Counted from the first letter of the stretch, positions 1 to 6,764 are shown. The stretch: DNA of 8,916 nucleotides from SHLJ01 sp041618535 (GCA_041618535.1 JBFKFP010000119.1:1-8916), one strand, 5' to 3'. Program-made: numbers and translations. The notes: generated from the sequence alone by a model not told the origin.

Positions 1-198
1 ATGAACCAGGTGATGAAGGTCCTGACCGTCATGGCCAGTATTTTTATACCTATGACTTTCCTGGCTGGAATTTACGGGATGAATTTCGAGAACATCCCTG
101 AATTAAAATACCACTATGGATATTACATTTTCTGGGGGGTGATGATCCTGATCGTTTTAGGTATGATCATCTATTTCCGCAGGAAAAAATGGCTTTAG
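1..198 (+). CDS. corA: CorA-type Mg2+/divalent cation transporter, C-terminal part (5' end outside window)
   Basis: Only the last 65 residues are present and the reading frame is open at the left edge, so the true start lies upstream; the ATG at position 1 is internal. The fragment holds the two membrane helices that end CorA proteins. The first runs roughly over residues 6-24 and finishes in the diagnostic Y-G-M-N-F motif (residues 25-29; GMN is the selectivity-filter motif of CorA channels). A short periplasmic loop rich in E, K and Y follows, then a second helix (about 42-58) and a basic cytoplasmic tail R-R-K-K-W-L, which is typical of the family. CorA forms a homopentameric inner-membrane channel for Mg2+ (also Co2+ and Ni2+). 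A terminator-like hairpin follows 20 nt after the stop, so the gene probably ends its transcription unit here. The family call is firm; the metal preference is inferred. Confidence 0.95.
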   Translation: MNQVMKVLTVMASIFIPMTFLAGIYGMNFENIPELKYHYGYYIFWGVMILIVLGMIIYFRRKKWL

Positions 199-217
199 AT
201 CGAGTTAAAGAAACATT

Positions 218-246
218 AAAAGACGGCTTAGCCCTGCCGATCTTTT
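218..246 (+). terminator. Intrinsic terminator-like hairpin after corA
   Basis: An A-rich arm AAAAGACGGC (218-227) pairs with GCCG-A-TCTTTT (236-246): ten base pairs with one bulged A at 240 and an 8-nt loop (228-235). The T-rich 3' arm runs on into TATATATTT. It lies 20 nt after the corA stop, as expected for a Rho-independent terminator. The G/C core is only four pairs, so efficiency is uncertain. Confidence 0.55.
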
Positions 247-247
247 A

Positions 248-255
248 TATATTTG
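248..255 (+). promoter_or_regulatory. Putative -7 box (TATATTTG) for the deacetylase-symporter operon
   Basis: TATATTTG matches the Bacteroidota -7 consensus TAnnTTTG exactly and lies 22 nt before the ATG at 278. No convincing TTG -33 element is visible at the usual distance; the expected position falls inside the corA terminator hairpin. The box may therefore be weak or may depend on an activator. Confidence 0.4.
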
Positions 256-277
256 ATCACACCAACATCAAGACACT

Positions 278-2821
278 ATGCTTCCATCTTGCCGCGTACT
301 CTGGATTTTCCTGTTTAGTCTCTCTGTCACCTTTGCCCAGAAACCCAAAACCTGGTCTACTGCCGATATTCACGACGCTGTCCGGAAATTGAATGTGCTG
401 GGGTCAGTGCTTTATGTTGCGGCCCACCCCGACGACGAGAATACAAGGCTTATCGCATATATGGCGAATCATGTAAAGGCCAGAACCGCTTACCTTTCTC
501 TCACCCGTGGTGATGGTGGGCAAAACCTGATAGGTCCTGAACTAAGGGAACTTCTTGGTGTGATAAGAACCCAGGAATTGCTGGCGGCAAGGCGTATTGA
601 CGGTGGTGAACAACGCTTTACAAGAGCGAATGATTTCGGCTATTCAAAACATCCCGATGAAACCCTGAGTATCTGGAACAAGGAGGAGGTACTGGGCGAT
701 GTAATATGGGCCATACGCACTTTCAAACCTGATGTGATCATCAATCGATTCGATCACCGCACGCCCGGAAGAACCCATGGCCATCATACCTCATCTGCCA
801 TGCTAAGCATGGAGGCCTTTGATCTTTCAGCCGATGAAAATCAATATAAGAATCAGTTAAATTACACCGATGCCTGGCAGCCTAAGCGACTGTTTTTTAA
901 TACGTCCTGGTGGTTCTACGGAAGCCAGGAGAACTTCGAAAAGGCCGACAAAAGCAATATGCTCAATTTCGATATTGGAGTTTATTATCCATCCAAAGGA
1001 ATGTCTAACAACGAGATCGCCTCACTTGCCAGCAGTCAGCACCTCTGCCAGGGATTCGGCCGTGTCAGTACCCGAGGCTCGCAGATGGAATACATCGAAT
1101 TCCTGAAAGGCATGCCCCTTTCAAAACAAAGCCCGGAGGATAATCCGGATGTCTTTGAAGGTATAGACATAAGCTGGAACCGTGTAAATGGCGGAAAAGC
1201 CATTGCCGAAATTCTTGAGCCTATAGAAAAGGACTTCAATTACAGCAACCCGGCTTCCCACCTGCCTGATCTTCTGAAAGCCCTCCGCCTGGTTGAAAAA
1301 CTTGAAGACGCGCACTGGAAAGAAATAAAGACAAAGGAGATCAGGGATATCATTCAAGCCTGTGCAGGCCTTTATCTTGAGGCCTCAGCTTCGGAGCCAA
1401 CGGCCAGTCCGGGCCAGTCTGTTGCGCTCAACATCGAAGCACTAAACCGAAGCCGGGCAGATATAAAGATCAGGAGTATTAAGTTGAGTACCGGGGTCGA
1501 TTCAATTGAGAAAAACCTTGTTCTTGAGAATAACCAAAGGCAAAATTTAGAGGAGACTCTGGTTATCCCTGAGAACTGGAAGATAACATCTCCCTACTGG
1601 TTGAATTCAGTTGGAACACTAGGGATGTACCGTGTTGACGAGCAAAACCTGATTGGTGAACCGGAAACCCCACGCACGGTCAGTGTTCATTTCAGGCTGG
1701 AGGTTGAAGGCCAGCCGTTAGAGCTTACCAGGGATGTGATCTATCGTTATTCCAGGCCGGATGAAGGAGAACTCTACCGCCCTTTTGAGATTCTTCCGGA
1801 GGCAACAGCAAAACTAAACGAAAAAGTATACATATTTGACAGTGAGCAGCCTCAAGATGTTGAAGTCATTGTAAAAGCCGGTCGAAACCAATTGGAAGGC
1901 ACAGTGAGCCTGGATTATCCTGACGGCTGGAGCGTATATCCCGCCATGCAGCGGGTTTCGATAGCACAAAAAGGGGATTCGGAGACTGTGGTCTTCACGG
2001 TTATCCCGCCAAAAGACAGGAGCGAAGGCTTTTTTACACCGGTGGTTGAGGTCAATGGAAAGGAGTATACCCGTGAGCTTGTTGAAATCGATTACGACCA
2101 TATTCCCTTTCAGTCGGTTATCTTACCCAGTAAAAGCAAAGTAGTAAGGGTGGATATTATTAGAAAGGGGCAAAACATCGGCTATATAGAAGGTGCGGGC
2201 GACGCGATCCCTGAGAGCCTTAATTCTATAGGATACAATGTGGTCAACATAAAACCGAATGACATCAATGCCGAACTACTATCAAATTTTGATGCCCTGG
2301 TAGTCGGAATTCGCGCTTACAACGTGGTAAATGAATTGAAATTTAAACAGGACATCCTGTTCGATTTCGTCAGGCAGGGCGGAAATATGATCGTCCAGTA
2401 CAATACCAGCCGTGGCATCAAGGTAGATGAGATAGGGCCATACCCCTTAAAACTTTCAAGAGACCGGGTTACCGATGAGACCGCAGAAGTCAGTTTCTTG
2501 AATCCTGACCATCCAGTGCTTAATTTCCCCAACAAGATAGAAAAACGGGATTTTGATGGCTGGGTCCAGGAGCGCGGATTGTATTTCCCGGGCGAATGGT
2601 CTGATGAATATATACCTGTACTGTCGATGAATGATCCCGGCGAGACGCCTAAAGATGGCAGTCTGCTGGTGGCAAAATACGGGAAGGGATACTATGTCTA
2701 CACCGGCCTGAGTTTCTTCAGGGAATTTCCGGCGGGTGTGGCCGGAGCATACCGGCTGTTTGCCAATATGCTGTCACTTGGCAAGGACAATATCAACCTC
2801 GATAAAAAACTAACCGACTGA
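278..2821 (+). CDS. Secreted multidomain PIG-L (LmbE-like) family deacetylase
   Basis: 847 residues. The start at 278 gives a clean signal peptide (residues 1-20: basic R6, hydrophobic core, T-F-A before Q21), so the enzyme should act outside the cytoplasm. The PIG-L domain fills about residues 38-300. A-H-P-D-D-E (49-54) holds the expected zinc ligands H50 and D53 and the catalytic Asp, and T-H-G-H-H (166-170) supplies the third histidine. PIG-L enzymes are Zn-dependent N-deacetylases, classically acting on GlcNAc-linked compounds. Residues about 370-500 look beta-rich and Ig-like, about 528-610 resemble an NEW3-type Ig domain, and about 635-830 resemble a ThuA/class I glutamine-amidotransferase-like fold (I-G-Y-I-E-G-A-G-D, later G-G-N-M-I-V-Q-Y-N). 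Single-domain LmbE/BshB enzymes are only about 220-300 residues, so this is not BshB. It leads an operon with a microprotein and a Na+ symporter. The family is firm; the substrate is unknown and the C-terminal domain names are tentative. Confidence 0.9.
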   Translation: MLPSCRVLWIFLFSLSVTFAQKPKTWSTADIHDAVRKLNVLGSVLYVAAHPDDENTRLIAYMANHVKARTAYLSLTRGDGGQNLIGPELRELLGVIRTQELLAARRIDGGEQRFTRANDFGYSKHPDETLSIWNKEEVLGDVIWAIRTFKPDVIINRFDHRTPGRTHGHHTSSAMLSMEAFDLSADENQYKNQLNYTDAWQPKRLFFNTSWWFYGSQENFEKADKSNMLNFDIGVYYPSKGMSNNEIASLASSQHLCQGFGRVSTRGSQMEYIEFLKGMPLSKQSPEDNPDVFEGIDISWNRVNGGKAIAEILEPIEKDFNYSNPASHLPDLLKALRLVEKLEDAHWKEIKTKEIRDIIQACAGLYLEASASEPTASPGQSVALNIEALNRSRADIKIRSIKLSTGVDSIEKNLVLENNQRQNLEETLVIPENWKITSPYWLNSVGTLGMYRVDEQNLIGEPETPRTVSVHFRLEVEGQPLELTRDVIYRYSRPDEGELYRPFEILPEATAKLNEKVYIFDSEQPQDVEVIVKAGRNQLEGTVSLDYPDGWSVYPAMQRVSIAQKGDSETVVFTVIPPKDRSEGFFTPVVEVNGKEYTRELVEIDYDHIPFQSVILPSKSKVVRVDIIRKGQNIGYIEGAGDAIPESLNSIGYNVVNIKPNDINAELLSNFDALVVGIRAYNVVNELKFKQDILFDFVRQGGNMIVQYNTSRGIKVDEIGPYPLKLSRDRVTDETAEVSFLNPDHPVLNFPNKIEKRDFDGWVQERGLYFPGEWSDEYIPVLSMNDPGETPKDGSLLVAKYGKGYYVYTGLSFFREFPAGVAGAYRLFANMLSLGKDNINLDKKLTD

Positions 2822-2823
2822 AA

Positions 2824-2934
2824 ATGGATAAAAATGAATCCGGGCGTAAGTGGCTGCCCATATATACCCTGGTTTTGGTGATGAATCTAATTTACATCAT
2901 CCTTTTCTACTTCATAACCCAAGCCCTCAATTAA
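2824..2934 (+). CDS. 36-residue single-helix membrane microprotein, putative symporter accessory protein
   Basis: This is a 37-codon frame (ATG to TAA) that exactly fills the space between the deacetylase stop (2821) and the symporter start (2936), leaving gaps of 2 nt and 1 nt. The product starts with a short charged, net-positive segment (M-D-K-N-E-S-G-R-K-W). It then has one hydrophobic helix over about residues 11-31, rich in L, I, V, Y and F with P12 near its start, and ends in T-Q-A-L-N. The positive-inside rule suggests a cytoplasmic N terminus. No Shine-Dalgarno sequence is evident, so translation is probably coupled to the deacetylase. Small one- or two-helix partners encoded directly before solute:sodium symporters are known in other bacteria, and the position fits that role. 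I do not recognise a named family; the role is inferred from position and topology. It could be a spurious frame, but the exact fit argues against this. Confidence 0.72.
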   Translation: MDKNESGRKWLPIYTLVLVMNLIYIILFYFITQALN

Positions 2935-2935
2935 T

Positions 2936-4612
2936 ATGCAGTCAATAGATTGGATCGTACTTGGGATCACTTTGTTGTTTATCGTGCTATACGGTACATG
3001 GAAAACCCGGGGAAGCAAAAATGTACAGGATTACCTGAAAGGTGGCAACAGGGCTCAATGGTGGACCATCGGACTATCAGTAATGGCAACCCAGGCCAGT
3101 GCGATAACCTTTCTTTCAACACCCGGCCAGGCTTTTCATGATGGTATGGGCTTCGTTCAATTTTATTTCGGACTGCCCATCGCGATGGTGGTGATCTGTT
3201 TGGTTTTTATCCCGCTCTATCACCGCCTAAAGGTTTACACGGCATATGAGTTCCTGGAAAACCGTTTCGATCTGAAGACCAGAATACTGGCAGCGATTTT
3301 GTTCTTAATATCACGAGGACTGGCTGCCGGGATCACGATTTTTGCGCCTGCGATTATCCTTTCGGCCGTTTTGGGTTGGAACCTGACCTTATTGAATATA
3401 ATTATTGGGATTCTGGTGATCATCTATACAGTGTCCGGTGGAACACGAGCTGTGAGCACAACCCAAAAGCAGCAGATGGCGGTGATCTTTGCCGGGATGT
3501 TCATCGCATTTTTCCTCATTATATCTTACCTGCCAGATGGTATCACTTTTAGCAAGGCGCTTGATATAGCAGGTGCCAGCGGAAAGATGGAGGTATTGGA
3601 TTTCTCATTTGATTTTGAGAACCGCTACACGGTTTGGAGTGGTTTGATTGGTGGAACGTTTCTTATGCTCTCTTACTTCGGAACCGATCAAAGCCAGGTA
3701 CAGCGTTACCTGTCGGGCAGATCGATAAGGGAAATGAGACTGGGCCTTTTGTTTAACGGGCTTCTGAAAGTACCGATGCAGTTCTTTATTCTGCTTGTTG
3801 GTGTAATGGTGTTCGTATTCTTCCAGTTCAATGAATCACCTCTCAATTTCAACCCCATTGCAGGTGAGTCTATGGCCACCTCAAATCTGTCTGAAGAATA
3901 CGAAAACCTTCGAAAGAAAAAGAATGCTATCTACGAATCTAAGCAGGATCTGATCGATGCCTATATTATTTCACCTGAACCGGAGCTCAAGGCGAGGATC
4001 GCTTCTGCCAATGCCGAGGAGCGTGAAGTGCGGGAGGAGGCCAAAGGTTTGATCACGCAGGTAGCAGAGGCAACAGAAACCAAGATAGAGACGAACGATA
4101 AGGACTATGTCTTTATACATTTTATCCTTAATTATCTGCCCAGGGGACTTATAGGTCTACTTCTGGCCGTGATACTCAGTGCGGCCATGTCCAGTACGGC
4201 CAGTGAACTGAACGCGCTTGCATCAACAACCGCTATGGATCTTTACAGAAGGGGTCGAAAAACCGAGATGAGCGAAATGGGGATGGTGAGAATGAGTAAA
4301 TGGTTTACACTTGCCTGGGGAATATTGGCAATTGCCATTGCGTGCGTGGCGCACCTGGCAGACAACCTTATCCAGTTGGTGAACATCATAGGTTCTATTT
4401 TCTACGGAAATGTACTGGGAATATTCCTGATCGCCTTCTTTTTGAAAACGGTCAAAGGAAATGCCGTTTTTACCGGGGCATTGATCACCCAGGTTATTGT
4501 CATCATTGGCTGGTGGTGGGACTGGATGCCCTTCTTATGGCTGAATTTCTTTGGATGCTTCCTTGTCATGAGTCTGGCCTACATACTTCAGCTCAGCATG
4601 AATAAGAAATAA
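2936..4612 (+). CDS. SSS-family Na+:solute symporter with a periplasmic charged insert
   Basis: 558 residues with about 13 hydrophobic segments, an inner-membrane Na+-coupled transporter of the SSS (SLC5-like) family. Family hallmarks are D-Y-L-K-G-G-N-R (32-39), the segment S-G-G-T-R-A-V (167-173) followed by T-T-Q-K-Q-Q, and L-P-R-G-L-I-G-L-L-L-A (401-411). The last leads into A-A-M-S-S-T-A-S-E-L-N (416-426), where A416, S419 and S420 align with the Na2-site residues of vSGLT (A361, S364, S365), then the usual D-L-Y-R-R. An unusual hydrophilic stretch of about 90 residues (299-389), rich in E, K and A and probably helical, splits the core between two membrane segments. By the SGLT topology it should be periplasmic. 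The gene is third in an operon with an exported deacetylase and a microprotein. The substrate is not predictable from sequence; a sugar or amino sugar released by the deacetylase is a guess. A terminator hairpin begins immediately after the stop codon. Confidence 0.92.
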   Translation: MQSIDWIVLGITLLFIVLYGTWKTRGSKNVQDYLKGGNRAQWWTIGLSVMATQASAITFLSTPGQAFHDGMGFVQFYFGLPIAMVVICLVFIPLYHRLKVYTAYEFLENRFDLKTRILAAILFLISRGLAAGITIFAPAIILSAVLGWNLTLLNIIIGILVIIYTVSGGTRAVSTTQKQQMAVIFAGMFIAFFLIISYLPDGITFSKALDIAGASGKMEVLDFSFDFENRYTVWSGLIGGTFLMLSYFGTDQSQVQRYLSGRSIREMRLGLLFNGLLKVPMQFFILLVGVMVFVFFQFNESPLNFNPIAGESMATSNLSEEYENLRKKKNAIYESKQDLIDAYIISPEPELKARIASANAEEREVREEAKGLITQVAEATETKIETNDKDYVFIHFILNYLPRGLIGLLLAVILSAAMSSTASELNALASTTAMDLYRRGRKTEMSEMGMVRMSKWFTLAWGILAIAIACVAHLADNLIQLVNIIGSIFYGNVLGIFLIAFFLKTVKGNAVFTGALITQVIVIIGWWWDWMPFLWLNFFGCFLVMSLAYILQLSMNKK

Positions 4613-4642
4613 AAAAAGCGCACCATTACCGGTACGCTTTTT
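4613..4642. terminator. Bidirectional terminator between convergent genes
   Basis: AAAAAGCG (4613-4620) pairs perfectly with CGCTTTTT (4635-4642), continued by ACC/GGT (4622-4624 with 4631-4633) after one C-A mismatch, around a 6-nt loop (4625-4630). The + strand reads the stem followed by TTTTT. The - strand reads it followed by seven T residues. It starts directly after the symporter stop and sits 21 nt beyond the DUF2911 gene stop, so it can end transcription from both sides. Confidence 0.85.
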
Positions 4643-4663
4643 CAGATTTTCTTAGTTAAATAT

Positions 4664-5506
4664 TTACTGCGTCCACTCAGCGATGGATTCTTTATTCATT
4701 TTAATATAATCGGCATTACCTGCCTTCTGGGCCAATTCAAGAGATTTCTTTGCTGCGGCAATAGCGCCTTTCTTGTCGCCTGCGGCGGCATAGATCAGCG
4801 ATTGCTGACGCAGTTGCCAAAACCTTGGCTCAGGATTCAATTTCATGGCCATATCCATCCATTCTTTGGCCTTATTCGCGTCTTTCCCTTCACTGTGATA
4901 ATAAACAGCGGCGGCATAGTAGTCACCAAATCCTGGTCCGGCCATAGCTTTATCGATAGCAGCGCTTACCTTTTTGTCTGTCGGAACTTGGAACTCAACA
5001 CCTACATAAGTCTTTTCCCAAAGAAAACCGATCACAGCAGAAGAGCTGGTCAGGTCGTCGAAAGTAATGGTGAATGACTGAATGTCCATTGGCATTTCCT
5101 GCACAGGGGCTTTTACTCTTGCCGCTACCTTACTTTCATCCAATTCACGCGGCGCTCCGCCACCATCGGCTTCAGTGTAGAAGATTACCTCCCAGTTATC
5201 GGTTTGAGGAATGGTCAGGATCCCGTAGCTTCCCGCTTTAAGGGTGTTGTCTCCAACCATAACATCGTCGCTGAATGTTATTTTTGTTCGAGAATTAGCA
5301 CCTGTTCTCCAAACTTTTCCGTAGGGAACAAGATTTCCGAAGATTACCCGGCCACGCATGGCAGGACGCGAGTATTCAAGCGTTACGTTTGTTAAACCAA
5401 CAACCTGCTCTACCTTGGAATAAGGGCTGGGAGCCGGTGTTTCTATCTGCGCGTTTACCGAAAAAGAGAGGGCAAACACCATAAAAAGAATGCATAATTT
5501 TTTCAT
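4664..5506 (-). CDS. Secreted DUF2911 domain protein with C-terminal TPR-like repeats
   Basis: 280 residues. A signal peptide is clear (M-K-K start, hydrophobic core to residue 17, V-N-A before Q20), with no lipobox cysteine at the cleavage site, so a soluble periplasmic or exported protein is expected. Residues about 27-170 match DUF2911, common in Bacteroidota. Its conserved block is visible as E-Y-S-R-P-A-M-R-G-R (44-53), I-F-G-N-L-V-P-Y-G-K-V-W-R-T-G-A-N (55-71) and L-K-A-G-S-Y-G-I-L-T-I-P (89-100). Residues about 195-227 and 229-262 look like two TPR-type helical pairs (N-P-E-P after the first, A-A-G-D-K-K-G-A-I in the second), suggesting a binding scaffold. No catalytic residues are recognisable and the function of DUF2911 is unknown to me. 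It follows the arsenite permease gene on the same strand after 80 nt but has its own promoter-like sequence, so the two may be independent. Confidence 0.9.
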   Translation of the reverse strand: MKKLCILFMVFALSFSVNAQIETPAPSPYSKVEQVVGLTNVTLEYSRPAMRGRVIFGNLVPYGKVWRTGANSRTKITFSDDVMVGDNTLKAGSYGILTIPQTDNWEVIFYTEADGGGAPRELDESKVAARVKAPVQEMPMDIQSFTITFDDLTSSSAVIGFLWEKTYVGVEFQVPTDKKVSAAIDKAMAGPGFGDYYAAAVYYHSEGKDANKAKEWMDMAMKLNPEPRFWQLRQQSLIYAAAGDKKGAIAAAKKSLELAQKAGNADYIKMNKESIAEWTQ

Positions 5507-5544
5507 TGTTGAATAGTATTAATGATGATTGTTATTATTGTTTT

Positions 5545-5571
5545 TAAAGGTAGGTATTAGTAAAAGTACAA
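5545..5571 (-). promoter_or_regulatory. Putative promoter of the DUF2911 gene
   Basis: Read on the - strand, TTG (5571-5569) is followed after 16 nt by TACCTTTA (5552-5545). This matches the Bacteroidota -33/-7 pattern TTG / TAnnTTTG except for the last base, and the spacing is slightly short. It lies about 40 nt before the ATG at 5506. The leader is AT-rich with no Shine-Dalgarno sequence. Confidence 0.4.
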
Positions 5572-5575
5572 ATTG

Positions 5576-5590
5576 TTAAGGATTCCTTAA
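5576..5590. repeat. Perfect palindrome over the ACR3 stop codon
   Basis: TTAAGGATTCCTTAA is a 7-bp perfect inverted repeat with a single central base. It includes the stop codon of the arsenite permease gene (5589-5587) and ends 5 nt upstream of the putative -33 box of the DUF2911 gene. The lack of a loop makes it a poor terminator; it could be a protein-binding site or chance. Confidence 0.35.
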
Positions 5591-6636
5591 ATATCCTTCA
5601 ATTCGTTAGCGGAATAATATTTCTTCCTTAACCAAAATGCAACCCGGACAAGAAGAATCAATGCAGGAACTTCAACCAGCGGACCAATTACCCCTGCAAA
5701 AGCTTGCCCGGAATTAAGCCCGAAGACTGCGATAGACACCGCTATGGCCAGTTCAAAATTGTTGCCGGCAGCGGTGAACGCGATGGCAGCATTCTTATCG
5801 TAGCTGGCCCCGATAGCTTTTGATACAAAAAAGCCGATAAGAAACATAATACTGAAATATACAAGCAGAGGAATAGCTATGATCAGTACATCTGCAGGTA
5901 TCTCAACAATCAGTTCACCCTTGAGAGAAAACATCAGGATAATGGTAAATAGTAAAGCAACAAGGGTAAGCGGGGAAACAGCGGGTATAAAGGTTTCGGT
6001 ATACCATTTCTCCCCTTTTAGCTTCACCAGTACCAACCTACTCAACATTCCGGCTAAAAAAGGAATTCCGAGGTAGATCAGAACACTTTCAGCAATGGTT
6101 TGAATGGAGATGTCGACTATTGCCCCTTCAAAACCGAATAGAGGAGGTAGTTTGGTGATGAACAACCAGGCGTAAAAGCTGTATGCGAAAACCTGGAATA
6201 TACTGTTAAGGGCTACAAGACCGGCGCCATACTCACTGCTTCCCTCAGCCAGGTCGTTCCATACCAGGACCATCGCAATACATCTCGCCAACCCGATAAG
6301 GATCAGGCCTACCATATATTCAGGATGATCCTGCAGGAAGATCAAAGCCAGTACAAACATGAGCACAGGCCCCACAACCCAATTCAAAATCAACGACAAG
6401 GAGAGTATCCTGACATTGCGGAAAACCTCTGGCAAGAGACTATAATCCACTTTAGCCAAAGGAGGATACATCATTAAAATAAGTCCGATGGCAATTGGAA
6501 TATTGGTTGTACCTGAAGTATAATTTTCAATTCTTGAGGCCAGTTGTGGAAAAAGATATCCTATGCCTACACCCAGAAGCATCGATAAAAAGATCCAAAG
6601 GGTGAGATACCTGTCGAGAAATGCTAATCGTTTCAC
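5587..6636 (-). CDS. acr3: ACR3-family arsenite efflux permease
   Basis: 349 residues with about ten membrane helices, the usual size for ACR3 (BART superfamily). ACR3 carriers export As(III), and sometimes Sb(III), across the inner membrane using the proton gradient. Diagnostic motifs are D-R-Y-L-T-L-W-I-F (8-16), N-W-V-V-G-P (85-90), G-L-A-R-C-I-A-M-V-L-V-W-N (115-127) with the conserved thiolate C119, and F-T-A-A-G-N-N-F-E-L-A-I-A-V (287-300), followed by S-G-Q-A-F-A-G-V-I-G-P-L-V-E-V-P (309-324) with E322. The only reasonable start in this frame is GTG at 6636; the overlapping ATG at 6638 is out of frame and meets TGA at once. No arsR, arsC or other ars gene lies within the window, so this is a lone permease, unlike the common arsR-arsC-acr3 arrangement. 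A related bile-acid:Na+ symporter is the alternative, but the C119 and NNFELAIA motifs favour ACR3. Confidence 0.92.
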   Translation of the reverse strand: MKRLAFLDRYLTLWIFLSMLLGVGIGYLFPQLASRIENYTSGTTNIPIAIGLILMMYPPLAKVDYSLLPEVFRNVRILSLSLILNWVVGPVLMFVLALIFLQDHPEYMVGLILIGLARCIAMVLVWNDLAEGSSEYGAGLVALNSIFQVFAYSFYAWLFITKLPPLFGFEGAIVDISIQTIAESVLIYLGIPFLAGMLSRLVLVKLKGEKWYTETFIPAVSPLTLVALLFTIILMFSLKGELIVEIPADVLIIAIPLLVYFSIMFLIGFFVSKAIGASYDKNAAIAFTAAGNNFELAIAVSIAVFGLNSGQAFAGVIGPLVEVPALILLVRVAFWLRKKYYSANELKDI

Positions 6637-6655
6637 ATTTATGCTTTAAAAAAGG

Positions 6656-6663
6656 CAAATATA
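6656..6663 (-). promoter_or_regulatory. Putative -7 box (TATATTTG) for the ACR3 gene
   Basis: On the - strand TATATTTG matches TAnnTTTG exactly, 19 nt before the GTG start at 6636. No clear TTG is seen at the -33 position. A start just downstream would give a leader of only about a dozen bases. Confidence 0.4.
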
Positions 6664-6730
6664 AAACCTTTCATGGGTACGGAGAACTAGGAGAGAAAAA
6701 AATGAACATGAGGACAGTCTTGTTAATTTT

Positions 6731-6760
6731 TGTTTAATGTTTTATTTTAATTGTTAAACA
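6731..6760. repeat. Inverted repeat TGTTTAA / TTAAACA in the divergent intergenic region
   Basis: TGTTTAA (6731-6737) and its reverse complement TTAAACA (6754-6760) are separated by 16 AT-rich bases, just upstream of the putative -7 box of the TetR-like gene. TTGTTAA also occurs twice as a direct repeat (6720-6726 and 6751-6757). This could be an operator for the adjacent regulator. Very high AT content makes chance matches likely. Confidence 0.3.
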
Positions 6761-6764
6761 TATT

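Noticed and set aside
189..392. 67-codon + strand frame overlapping the corA end and deacetylase start
   Set aside because: It runs through the terminator and promoter region and overlaps the deacetylase signal peptide in another frame; no protein features are seen.
278..1180. Assignment of the deacetylase as BshB (bacillithiol synthesis)
   Set aside because: BshB is a cytoplasmic enzyme of about 240 residues; this protein has a signal peptide and 847 residues with extra domains.
1814..2101. 95-codon - strand open frame inside the deacetylase gene
   Set aside because: It lies wholly within a coding region with clear domain logic, and its translation lacks recognisable features.
4802..5077. 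91-codon + strand open frame opposite the DUF2911 gene
   Set aside because: It is antisense to a well-supported gene, its product resembles no family and has no upstream signal; it is a shadow frame.
5587..6636. Assignment of the permease as a bile-acid:Na+ symporter
   Set aside because: The folds are related, but the G-L-A-R-C motif with C119 and N-N-F-E-L-A-I-A followed by G-P-L-V-E-V-P are characteristic of ACR3.
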